A program made the position numbers and the translations under genes. Below the pieces are notes generated by a model that worked only from the letters and a program-made list of their open reading frames with translations, did not search any database and had not been told where the DNA came from. This document shows, one piece after another, positions 1-7,318 of a DNA stretch of 9,834 nucleotides (the stretch's first letter is position 1; each line of letters begins with the position of its first letter). Origin of the DNA: JBAWXE01 sp037144255 (lineage in GTDB: Bacteria; Bacteroidota; Bacteroidia; Chitinophagales; Chitinophagaceae); NCBI GenBank assembly GCA_037144255.1, contig JBAWXE010000100.1, positions 1 to 9,834 on the forward strand. Reading direction: 5' to 3'.

Positions 1-124
1 ATTTTGATTATATTTATTGTGTATGTGTTTCCTCAAATAGTAACCATCATTTAAATAATAGCAAAGTATACATGGGCTAGTAAATTGGTGATAGAACCTT
101 GTGAAATGAACATTTAAGAAGCTT

Positions 125-994
125 ATGAAATATAGAATTCAATTACATCAAGTTCAGGATGCAGGATATATTGTCATTGGTTCATTGATCAGTGGATTTG
201 GATTGAGAAGCTTTTTGATACCCAATGGCTTCTTAGATGGTGGGGTTACAGGTATATCTCTTCTATTACATGAATTGTACCATTGGAATATTGCCGTAGT
301 AATAGTAATGGCAAATATCCCTTTCATTATAATGGGTGCTATACAGCTCAATAGGACCTTTGCTATACGTACCCTAGCAGGAACATTTCTTCTGGGGCTT
401 TGCTTGACACTCATACCATATCCTGAATTGCAATATGACAAACTGCTTGTCTCCACTTTCGGAGGATTGTTTCTGGGCCTAGGGATAGGCTTAGGGATGA
501 GAGGGGGCTGCGCACTGGATGGTATAGATGTGGTAGCATTATACACTTTCAAACGAAGCGGCTTTACCATTAGCGAGATCATACTGGGCATTAACATTAT
601 TATCTTCATGATAGCTGCATTTAAATTAGGTTTCGAAACATCACTACAAGCTATACTTACTTATTATACCGTTACCAAAACAATAGACTATGTAGTGGAG
701 GGTGTAGAGGAGTATACAGGTGTTACCATAATATCAGGCCAAAGTGAAGATATAAAACTAAAGCTTGTTAAAGAGTTGGGACGTGGAATAACTATTTACA
801 AAGGGGAACGTGGCTTTATGAAAGAAAGCTATGACATCAGCTATCCTTGCGATATTGTTTTCACTATTATCACCAGACTGGAATTTCGACGATTGCAGAA
901 TATGGTAAACGAAGTAGACCCTAAGGCCTTTGTATTTACCAATAGTATCAAAGAAACTGCGGGTGGTATACTGAAAAGAAAAGCGAAACACTAA
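125..994 (+). CDS. YitT family membrane protein with C-terminal DUF2179 domain
   Basis: A 289-residue inner-membrane protein of the YitT/DUF161 plus DUF2179 family, of usual length; the transported substrate or function of the family is not established. Hydrophobic segments lie at about residues 12-32, 42-50, 56-73, 81-99, 107-126 and 149-167. The family's glycine-rich signatures are visible: NGFLDGGVTGIS at 34-45, and a second copy-like motif MRGGCALDGIDVVAL at 125-139, suggesting an internal repeat of the membrane half. From about residue 198 (GVTIISG) to 275 the chain is soluble and matches DUF2179, a small cytoplasmic domain thought to be regulatory or ligand-binding. The ATG at 125 fits because residues 1-11 form a short cytoplasmic lead-in before the first helix. 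No Shine-Dalgarno sequence is seen, as is usual in Bacteroidota. The stop is 8 bases from the stop of the convergent channel gene. The family call is firm; the function is open. Confidence 0.9.
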   Translation: MKYRIQLHQVQDAGYIVIGSLISGFGLRSFLIPNGFLDGGVTGISLLLHELYHWNIAVVIVMANIPFIIMGAIQLNRTFAIRTLAGTFLLGLCLTLIPYPELQYDKLLVSTFGGLFLGLGIGLGMRGGCALDGIDVVALYTFKRSGFTISEIILGINIIIFMIAAFKLGFETSLQAILTYYTVTKTIDYVVEGVEEYTGVTIISGQSEDIKLKLVKELGRGITIYKGERGFMKESYDISYPCDIVFTIITRLEFRRLQNMVNEVDPKAFVFTNSIKETAGGILKRKAKH

Positions 995-1002
995 GCACAA
1001 TA

Positions 1003-1587
1003 CTACTTGTCATCTGCAAGCCCTTTTTCTATATCTCTGCTGGGTACTATCCACACTATAGCTACAAAGGCAAATAAGCATATGGAAACGTACGTATGCC
1101 AAAATGCAGCTGCAACAGCCAGCGAATAACAAAAAACAGAAAGGATCGATTTGAAATTTAGTTTACCTAAAGTCTCTCTCAAATGACTATCAGGCGGAAG
1201 GCTACTCAAAATTATTCTCCTCAAAATATCGAACGAAAGTCCGCACATTAGTAATAACACTGCATATACTACAACTGCAAATGAGCTAAAACATGTTTTA
1301 TCCATCCATGTGGTGGCTAATGGTACCAATGAAAGCCAAAAAAGTAAATTCAGATTAGCCCACATCATTGCACCAGTCACTTGTTTTACTGTATGCAACA
1401 AATGATGGTGATTATTCCAGTAGATACCAATAAAAATAAAGCTCAGTATATAGCCGGTAAGCATAGGTGATAATTGTCGAAAAGACTCCCAATTAGCAGT
1501 ATCAGGCATATGTATCTCTAACACCATTATTGTGATTATGATAGCGATGACCCCATCGCTAAAAGCCTCTAATCTAGTTTTGTTCAT
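1003..1587 (-). CDS. TMEM175 (DUF1211) family potassium channel protein
   Basis: A 194-residue integral membrane protein matching bacterial TMEM175. Known members are tetrameric potassium-selective or potassium-permeable channels unrelated to the classical TVGYG channels. The diagnostic helix-1 motif is present: R5 followed by F9-S10-D11-G12 (RLEAFSDGVIAI), leading into a Thr/Ile/Leu-rich helix ending VLE at 22-24. The second helix carries YWNNHHHLLH (56-65), another family hallmark. Further hydrophobic segments lie at about 75-92, 102-118, 148-165 and 168-181, giving the six helices of one bacterial repeat; animal proteins have two repeats. No TVGYG filter is present, as expected for the family. 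The ATG at 1587 is chosen because it places the RxxxFSDG motif at residue 5. It is transcribed divergently from the outer-membrane gene and convergently with the YitT gene. Cellular role in this organism is inferred only from family. Confidence 0.9.
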   Translation of the reverse strand: MNKTRLEAFSDGVIAIIITIMVLEIHMPDTANWESFRQLSPMLTGYILSFIFIGIYWNNHHHLLHTVKQVTGAMMWANLNLLFWLSLVPLATTWMDKTCFSSFAVVVYAVLLLMCGLSFDILRRIILSSLPPDSHLRETLGKLNFKSILSVFCYSLAVAAAFWHTYVSICLFAFVAIVWIVPSRDIEKGLADDK

Positions 1588-1613
1588 ACAGTGTGGTTTT
1601 TAGAAATCCTTAA

Positions 1614-1644
1614 CAAATAGCAAAATAATCATAGAAAAAGCAAA
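1614..1644 (-). promoter_or_regulatory. Possible promoter of the TMEM175 gene
   Basis: Reading the minus strand, TTTG (1644-1641) is followed after 21 bases by TATTTG (1619-1614), about 27 bases before the ATG. This resembles the Bacteroidota pattern TTTG, about 19-23 bases, TAnnTTTG, but the -7 box lacks the TAnn half. A 7-bp palindrome overlaps the -33 box. It is a weak match found by eye. Confidence 0.25.
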
Positions 1645-1659
1645 TAGAGTTTCTCTATT
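1643..1659. repeat. Short palindrome (AATAGAG-TTT-CTCTATT)
   Basis: A perfect 7-bp inverted repeat with a 3-base loop sits in the divergent spacer, overlapping the candidate -33 box of the channel gene. It could be an operator half-site pair or a small hairpin. On the minus strand it is followed by a T-rich stretch (TGCTTTTTCT), so a weak terminator is another reading. Sequence symmetry is certain; function is not. Confidence 0.4.
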
Positions 1660-1680
1660 GACACTATTACAACTCCATGT

Positions 1681-1710
1681 AAAAAAAATAATTCACTCAA
1701 ACGGAGTGAG
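1681..1710 (-). terminator. Orphan terminator-like hairpin in divergent region
   Basis: On the minus strand a 6-bp stem (TCACTC/GAGTGA at 1693-1698 and 1704-1709, extended by one G:U pair) with a 5-base loop is followed by ATTA and then eight T residues (1688-1681). That is the form of a Rho-independent terminator. No convincing minus-strand gene lies upstream of it, because the next gene (1854) runs the other way. It may stop antisense transcription from the outer-membrane gene's promoter region, or end a small RNA. Confidence 0.5.
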
Positions 1711-1749
1711 ATTTCATGAACTATTTAAATGCACCTTGCAGTGGGATAA

Positions 1750-1778
1750 TTTGGCGAAAAATTATTTCTCATTATTTG
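1750..1778 (+). promoter_or_regulatory. Possible promoter of the outer-membrane beta-barrel gene
   Basis: TTTG (1750-1753) and TATTTG (1773-1778) are separated by 19 bases, which resembles the Bacteroidota -33/-7 arrangement with an incomplete -7 box. The next bases read TAAC, similar to TTAA after the same box on the opposite strand at 1614-1619. It would give a leader of about 65-70 bases before the ATG at 1854. The match is weak. Confidence 0.25.
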
Positions 1779-1853
1779 TAACATTTTTCCATACTCATCC
1801 GTCTTACTAAGTACAATTTAAAATGAACCACCAGAAACAGATATACTTATATT

Positions 1854-4289
1854 ATGAAACAAACAATTACTTACCTATTCTTATTCATTATACTTTTCAG
1901 CACTAGTGCGTTTGTTCAAAGTAAAACAAGCGTGAGTGGAAAAGTAATCGATAACGGCAAGCCTGTTGAATTTGCCAACATATCTATCCTACAATCAAAA
2001 GACAGCACATTAGTAAAAACTGATGTAACAGATAACAACGGGAATTATGATATAGACCTAACAACAGGAGGTAGTTACCTTGTTAGATATACTAATGTTG
2101 GGTTTGAGACAAAGTTTAGTGCTGTATTTACTGTAAAACAAGGTGAGAATTATAAATTGCCAGATGCAAAAATGATTCCAATATCCGCAGAATTAAAAAC
2201 AGCTACTGTTACTGCAAAAAAGCCCATGATAGAGGTGAAGGCAGATAAAGTGATCTTCAATATAGAAAACAGCATTAACGCTACAGGCAGTAATGCAATG
2301 GAATTATTGCAGAAAAGCCCGGGTTTAATAGTAGACAACAATGACAATATCAGCATGAAAGGAAAAAGCGGTGTACGCATCTATATAGATGGCAAAATAT
2401 CTATGCTAGATGTAAAGGATCTTGCAGCATTCCTTAAAAGCATCAATAGTAATGATGTAGAAGCTATAGAAATGATCAGTAACCCTAGCGCCAAATATGA
2501 TGCGAGTGGCAACGCAGGAATAATTAATATAAGACTTAAGAAGAATAAAAGGTTTGGCACAAATGGTAGTGTGGACCTAGGATACGTACAAGGAATAACG
2601 GGTAAAGAGAACGGATCTGTAAACCTGAATTATAGAGACAAAAAGGTGAATATCTTTGGTAATGTAGGAGCAAATATCGGCAGTTATGAAAATGGCATGA
2701 ACTTATACCGTATTCAGAAAGACACGATATACGATCAACATAGTACTAATACTAGCAATGATAAGAACATCAATATCAAAACAGGTGCTGACTTTTTTGT
2801 AAACAGTAAAAATACGATTGGTGTATTAGCCACGACCAACTTCAATAATAGTGACTTTACTAGTCATAGTAATACCAATATATACTATCCTACGACAGAT
2901 TCTTTTATCAAGAAACTGGTAGCCTATAATAGTATACCCGGCAACCGTACTAATGCGAATTTCAATACCAATTATCGATATGTTGATACTAATGGTAGGG
3001 AAGTAAATGTTGATGCAGACTATGGTCTATTTCGTGGTACAGGGCGAAGTTTACAACCAAACTATTATTATAATGATGTCAATTCGCTTATTAGTAGCGT
3101 TATCAACCGTAATAATACCCCTACCGATATTGACATCTACACAGTGAAAGCTGATGCTGAACAAAAGATGGGTAAAGGAAAGATAGGATATGGGGCTAAA
3201 GTATCATACGTAGCGACGGCCAATACATTTGATTTCTATAACGTACTTAATGGAACTGATGTAAAACAACTAAGCCTCAGTAATAATTTTAAATACACCG
3301 AAAATATCAATGCCGGGTATGTGAATTATCAAAACCCACTAAGTCAATCACTAAGCCTACAGGCAGGGCTACGTGTAGAAAATACCAGCAGCACCGGAGA
3401 ATTGAAAAGAGAGGATGGTATAGTACAAGCAGACAATACAGTTAAGAGAAATTATACAGACCTTTTCCCAAGTGGCGCACTGACATGGACTGCAAATAAG
3501 AAAAACACATTGAATCTTACATATAGTCGCCGTATAGACCGACCTACCTATCAGGACCTAAATCCTTTTGAAAACAAACTAGATGAGTTAACCTATCAGA
3601 AAGGGAATGCGTTCTTACTTCCTCAATATACTAATACTGTAGAATTGACACATACATTCACGGATCTTATTAACACGACAATTGGCTACAGCAATGTAAG
3701 TGACTATGCTACACAAGTAACTGACACGATCAAGAATGCAGGATATGTGCAACAACAAAATATTGGCACACAAAAAATATTCAGTTTTAACATTGGTGCT
3801 CCGACACCAATTAGAAAATGGTGGAATGGATATGCAAATATATGGTATAGCTATCAGACACTAGAAGGACAAATAGGACAGAACAAACTAAGCCTAGGAC
3901 TACCTATTTATGGGGCATACTTGCAACAGACATTTACTCTGAAGAAAGATTATTCTATTGAAGTTAGCGGATCATATAATGGTCCGGCTCTTTGGGGTGG
4001 CTCATGGAAAACAAAACCTCAAGGAGGTATGGACCTAGGCATACAAAAGAGACTATTCAACAATAATGCAACACTAAAATTAAGTGTAACAGATATATTA
4101 TATACCTACCCATGGAAAGCTACAAGTGATTTTGGTGGATCCAAAATAATAGGTAGTGGTAATTGGGAAAGCCAAACTATACGTATCAGCTTTTCATATC
4201 GGTTTGGAAGTAACCAAATCAGTTCTGCTCGCCAACGCAAAACCGGCCTAGAAAATGAAGCAAATAGGATAAAAGGAGGAAAAGGATAA
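1854..4289 (+). CDS. Outer membrane beta-barrel protein, TonB-dependent receptor-like
   Basis: An 811-residue outer-membrane protein of the PF14905-type family (outer membrane beta-barrel family protein). Order of parts: signal peptide at residues 1 to about 22 (MKQTITYLFLFIILFSTSAF core); a carboxypeptidase-regulatory-like Ig-fold domain at about 26-107 (VSGKVIDNGKPVEFANISIL, then TDNNGNYDIDL and YVGF-like strands); a TonB-receptor plug-like region at about 115-230, including LLQKSPGLIVDNND, the IYIDGK loop and the ISNPSAKYDASGNAGIINI signature; then a beta-barrel of alternating aromatic strands to about 785, with the hallmark SRRIDRPTYQDLNPF in the last third. The end after SFSYRFG is a charged tail rather than a terminal aromatic, which is common in this group. 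I see no TonB box and no SusD partner, so a glycan-uptake system is not supported. The cargo is unknown. It appears to be a single-gene unit closed by a hairpin at 4330. Confidence 0.9.
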   Translation: MKQTITYLFLFIILFSTSAFVQSKTSVSGKVIDNGKPVEFANISILQSKDSTLVKTDVTDNNGNYDIDLTTGGSYLVRYTNVGFETKFSAVFTVKQGENYKLPDAKMIPISAELKTATVTAKKPMIEVKADKVIFNIENSINATGSNAMELLQKSPGLIVDNNDNISMKGKSGVRIYIDGKISMLDVKDLAAFLKSINSNDVEAIEMISNPSAKYDASGNAGIINIRLKKNKRFGTNGSVDLGYVQGITGKENGSVNLNYRDKKVNIFGNVGANIGSYENGMNLYRIQKDTIYDQHSTNTSNDKNINIKTGADFFVNSKNTIGVLATTNFNNSDFTSHSNTNIYYPTTDSFIKKLVAYNSIPGNRTNANFNTNYRYVDTNGREVNVDADYGLFRGTGRSLQPNYYYNDVNSLISSVINRNNTPTDIDIYTVKADAEQKMGKGKIGYGAKVSYVATANTFDFYNVLNGTDVKQLSLSNNFKYTENINAGYVNYQNPLSQSLSLQAGLRVENTSSTGELKREDGIVQADNTVKRNYTDLFPSGALTWTANKKNTLNLTYSRRIDRPTYQDLNPFENKLDELTYQKGNAFLLPQYTNTVELTHTFTDLINTTIGYSNVSDYATQVTDTIKNAGYVQQQNIGTQKIFSFNIGAPTPIRKWWNGYANIWYSYQTLEGQIGQNKLSLGLPIYGAYLQQTFTLKKDYSIEVSGSYNGPALWGGSWKTKPQGGMDLGIQKRLFNNNATLKLSVTDILYTYPWKATSDFGGSKIIGSGNWESQTIRISFSYRFGSNQISSARQRKTGLENEANRIKGGKG

Positions 4290-4329
4290 AAATTCCTATT
4301 AGTCGATACACAAACATTTAACCATATAC

Positions 4330-4358
4330 AACCTTACAACCAAATACGTTGTAAGGTT
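4330..4358 (+). terminator. Hairpin terminator after the beta-barrel gene
   Basis: A perfect 11-bp inverted repeat (AACCTTACAAC at 4330-4340, GTTGTAAGGTT at 4348-4358) with a 7-base loop is followed by ATTTCTATT. It sits 40 bases past the stop of the beta-barrel gene and 62 bases before tdk. The T tract is interrupted, so efficiency is uncertain, but position and symmetry support a terminator that separates the two genes. Confidence 0.7.
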
Positions 4359-4374
4359 ATTTCTATTAAATAAA

Positions 4375-4403
4375 TTGCAATTATAACGAGATTCCTATAT
4401 TTA
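4375..4403 (+). promoter_or_regulatory. Possible tdk promoter
   Basis: TTG (4375-4377), an 18-base spacer and TATATTTA (4396-4403) match the Bacteroidota TTG/TAnnTTTG pattern except for the final base. The box lies 17 bases before the tdk ATG and downstream of the terminator hairpin, so it is well placed to drive tdk alone with a very short leader. The assignment was made by eye. Confidence 0.35.
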
Positions 4404-4420
4404 CCTTATCAAACAATAAT

Positions 4421-4987
4421 ATGTTCATAGAACCATATACCGGGCGAAAAAAAGGATGGATAGAAGTGATATCAGGCTGCATGTTCTCCGGAAAAACGGA
4501 AGAGCTGATCAGACGATTAAAGAGAGTACAGATAGCAGGTCTTAGTGCTGAGATATTTAAACCTACAATGGATGTAAGATACCATCCTGAAGATATTGTA
4601 TCCCATGATGCATCGAGAATCAGATCTACCCCTGTAGAAAATCCTTTCAATATTCTTATACTGGCATCTGATGTAGATGTAGTAGGTATTGATGAAGCAC
4701 AATTCTTTGATGTCGGCATCGTAGAAGTAGCAGAGGAATTAGCTCTTAGAGGTATTCGCGTAATCGTTGCAGGCCTAGATATGGATTATTCCAGCAAACC
4801 TTTTGGCCCTATGCCCGCGCTATTGGCAAGAGCAGAGTACATTACAAAACTGCATGCAATATGTGTAAAATGTGGAGACATTGCCAATTATTCTTACCGA
4901 TTATCAAAAACCGGTGATCAAGTATTATTAGGAGCAAAAGATAGCTACGAGCCTCGCTGTAGACATTGTTTCTACAAAGTAGATTAG
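4421..4987 (+). CDS. tdk: Thymidine kinase (type II)
   Basis: A cytosolic thymidine kinase that phosphorylates deoxythymidine to dTMP with ATP in the pyrimidine salvage pathway. At 188 residues it has the usual type II (TK1-like) length. The Walker A loop is GCMFSGKT at residues 19-26. The Walker B-like segment VVGIDEAQFF at 87-96 contains D91-E92, with the glutamate as expected catalytic base. The structural zinc site shows as CVKC (C148, C151) and CRHC (C180, C183). The lasso and substrate region near GAKDSYEPRCRHC (171-183) is conserved. The ATG at 4421 gives the normal short N-terminal lead MFIEPYTGRKKGWIEVISG seen in Bacteroidota homologues, so it is the preferred start. No Shine-Dalgarno sequence is visible. 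The gene ends 7 bases from the stop of the convergent radical SAM gene, with no hairpin in the gap. Confidence 0.97.
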   Translation: MFIEPYTGRKKGWIEVISGCMFSGKTEELIRRLKRVQIAGLSAEIFKPTMDVRYHPEDIVSHDASRIRSTPVENPFNILILASDVDVVGIDEAQFFDVGIVEVAEELALRGIRVIVAGLDMDYSSKPFGPMPALLARAEYITKLHAICVKCGDIANYSYRLSKTGDQVLLGAKDSYEPRCRHCFYKVD

Positions 4988-4994
4988 TAGACCC

Positions 4995-7217
4995 TTATGC
5001 TAGTCTTAGTAATCCGAATTTATATAAAGTATTAATAGGCTTATTATCCCAAAATAGTTCGAAATCTTCTAATCCGGCAGATTCATAATCATCTTTTACC
5101 TCTTGTATAGTATAGAGTTTACTATTCATTACTGACACTTTTTGCAACATGTCCATTAACCAAACACCTTGTTGCTGATCAATTTTAATATTAGCAGTTT
5201 CTCGTTTTCCTTGAAATGTTAATGATGCCACTTCCCATTGAATACCTTTTTTAGACTTTGTAACTATCTCCAATAAAGGAGTATTTCCCAACCATACTAT
5301 CTTATCTGCGGGTTTAAAAGAACTGTATTCAACTTCGTTTAAAATTTCGGAGATGTATTCAGGATGTACTTTAGTTTTAGGCACTTTAAAATCGAACCAC
5401 TTCTGTAATGGGTAATCAAAGCATGCATTTTGCATGTAATTAAGCAGTGATTTTTTAAGACCTAATGTAAAGGTATCATGATCTGCACCAGTAGAGTCAC
5501 TATGCACTAAGTCGTTGTTTGCAAATGCTCCTTCCTTCTTAGTTTCCTTTTTAACTCCAAACTTCTCAGGAGACATACCTACAGGGCTATGTGCAGTCAT
5601 GGCGAATTGATGCCAAAAAGCCGATTGCAGTATCCCAGATTGAAACATTTGTCTCACCATTTCCATAGAGTCAATCGTTTCTTGTTCGGTTTGTGAAGGG
5701 AAACCATACATCAGATATGCGTGTACCATAATACCTGCTTCAGTGAAATGTTTATTCACTCTAGCTACTTGAGCAACTGTAATTCCTTTCTGGATCAATT
5801 CAAGCAATCTGTCTGAAGCTACTTCTAAGCCTCCTGAAACTGCTACACAGCCTGAGGCTTTCAGCAATAAACACAAGTCTCTTGTAAAACTCTTTTCGAA
5901 GCGAATATTAGTCCACCATGATATGATTAACTTACGACGAATAATCTCTATTGCCAAAGCTCTCATCAAAGATGGTGGTGCTGCCTCGTCCACAAAATGA
6001 AATCCAAGTTGTCCTGTTTGCGCTATAATCTCTTCTATACGATCACAAAGCAATTGTGCTGTAACAGGTTCATAGAGCTTAATATAATCCAGTGAAATAT
6101 CACAAAAAGTACATTTACCCCAATAGCAGCCATGCGCCATTGTCAATTTGTTCCATCTGCCATCGTTCCATAGGCGGTGCATCGGATTAATAATCTCGAT
6201 TGCAGATATATATTTATCCAGCAAAAAATCACTATAATCAGGTGTGCCTACTTGCCCTTGTTTATAGTCAGCACAAGCCTGATTATTAATATATGCCACT
6301 TTACCATCTGCTAACAAAAAAGTACGCTTCAATTCATTAATTGATCTATCATTTTGGAGATATCTAACCAGATTTTCAACAGGGGCCTCACCATCATCGA
6401 GCGTTATGAAATCTACAAATTCAAATACTCTGGCATCTGATAATGAACGCAACTCTGTATTAGGGAAACCTCCTCCCATTGCTATTTTAACTTCCGGGTA
6501 ATTTTTTTTGAGCCATTGACCACATCGCAATGCCGCATATAAGTTTCCAGGGAACGGCACAGAGATCGCTACCAAAGAAGGCTGAACTTCTGACATTCTT
6601 ATTGAAAGAATATCAATCAGCAAAGAATCAATATATGTATACTGCTTTTGAAGCGACTCATATAATTCATCAAAACTATTCGCAGAACGACCAAGTCGTT
6701 CTGCATAACGACTAAAGCCAAAATGCTGATCTACACATTCCATTATGAAATCTGAAAGATCTTCTAAATACATTGTAGCCAAGTGCTTAGCCTTATCCTG
6801 TATACCCATATTACCAAAGGCCCAGGTTAGATCGTCTAGTTGGACAAAGCGTGAGGCTTCAGGTAAAAAATCTCTCTTGCATATCAAATGTGCCAATGTT
6901 GGATTCTTGCCTTGGAGGAAACTAATTACATGATCAATAGAATTTATATAATCCCTTTGTAGCAATATGATCCTTTTAGCGTTTGCTGTAATTTCTTGAT
7001 CGCCAGAATTACTTTGCGCAAATAATTGTAATAAACCTTGTTTTGAGAACAATGAGATTGTAACTTCTATGCCTAAGTCCGCCTGAAAGGTTGAAATGCC
7101 TTTTGTATTCAAGAATCCTTTTAAATACGCAGTAGCTGGATATGGCGTATTAAGCTGAGTAAATGGTGGTGTTATTAAAAATACAGATGCGCTCAAATCA
7201 TTGGATTTAGACAGCAA
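4995..7217 (-). CDS. Radical SAM protein with B12-binding-like N-terminal half
   Basis: A 740-residue member of the broad B12-binding/radical SAM group (COG1032-like). Residues 11-60 (VFLITPPFTQLNTPYPATAYL and following) and 205-290 (SLVAISVPFPGN, MGGGFPN at 247-253, DDGEAPVENL at 274-283) match the Rossmann-like B12-binding half, interrupted by a largely helical insert at about 75-200. The cobalamin-ligating DxHxxG motif is not seen, so B12 binding is doubtful. The radical SAM core spans about 355-560: the cluster cysteines are C364, C369 and C372 (GCYWGKCTFC), followed by FHFVDEAAPP at 406-415, SGGLEVASDRLL at 461-472 and AYLMYGFPSQTEQE at 500-513. Residues 600-740 form a C-terminal domain I do not recognise. 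The start is the TTG at 7217, because the frame upstream meets a stop at 7233-7235 without any ATG; another TTG at 7196 is possible. Substrate unknown. It converges on tdk. Confidence 0.85.
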   Translation of the reverse strand: MLSKSNDLSASVFLITPPFTQLNTPYPATAYLKGFLNTKGISTFQADLGIEVTISLFSKQGLLQLFAQSNSGDQEITANAKRIILLQRDYINSIDHVISFLQGKNPTLAHLICKRDFLPEASRFVQLDDLTWAFGNMGIQDKAKHLATMYLEDLSDFIMECVDQHFGFSRYAERLGRSANSFDELYESLQKQYTYIDSLLIDILSIRMSEVQPSLVAISVPFPGNLYAALRCGQWLKKNYPEVKIAMGGGFPNTELRSLSDARVFEFVDFITLDDGEAPVENLVRYLQNDRSINELKRTFLLADGKVAYINNQACADYKQGQVGTPDYSDFLLDKYISAIEIINPMHRLWNDGRWNKLTMAHGCYWGKCTFCDISLDYIKLYEPVTAQLLCDRIEEIIAQTGQLGFHFVDEAAPPSLMRALAIEIIRRKLIISWWTNIRFEKSFTRDLCLLLKASGCVAVSGGLEVASDRLLELIQKGITVAQVARVNKHFTEAGIMVHAYLMYGFPSQTEQETIDSMEMVRQMFQSGILQSAFWHQFAMTAHSPVGMSPEKFGVKKETKKEGAFANNDLVHSDSTGADHDTFTLGLKKSLLNYMQNACFDYPLQKWFDFKVPKTKVHPEYISEILNEVEYSSFKPADKIVWLGNTPLLEIVTKSKKGIQWEVASLTFQGKRETANIKIDQQQGVWLMDMLQKVSVMNSKLYTIQEVKDDYESAGLEDFELFWDNKPINTLYKFGLLRLA

Positions 7218-7259
7218 AAATATTCTAAATAATCAAACCAAACAGTATGATTGACTACC

Positions 7260-7304
7260 ATATAAAGTAATAGAGCCCCTTTTAGGGGCTCTATTACTTT
7301 ATAT
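7260..7304 (-). terminator. Strong hairpin terminator, 21-bp perfect stem
   Basis: Perfect inverted repeat, arms 7260-7280 and 7284-7304, loop TTT on the plus strand. The core AGAGCCCC/GGGGCTCT is GC-rich and the outer part is A/T-rich (ATATAAAGTAAT/ATTACTTTATAT), so the T-rich side pairs with its own A-rich side and could work in both directions. It lies 14 bases past the stop of the small secreted protein and 42 bases upstream of the radical SAM start, so it most likely ends the transcript of the two surface-protein genes. Confidence 0.85.
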
Positions 7305-7318
7305 CATCTTACAAAAAC

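Noticed and set aside
154..609. Minus-strand open frame of 151 codons
   Set aside because: Antisense to the membrane half of the YitT gene, with no recognisable domain; the plus frame carries family motifs throughout.
1854..4289. SusC-type glycan uptake receptor
   Set aside because: No SusD-like gene or glycoside hydrolase is adjacent, and the length and motifs (811 residues, SRRIDRPTYQDLNPF) fit the smaller PF14905-type barrel family better than SusC.
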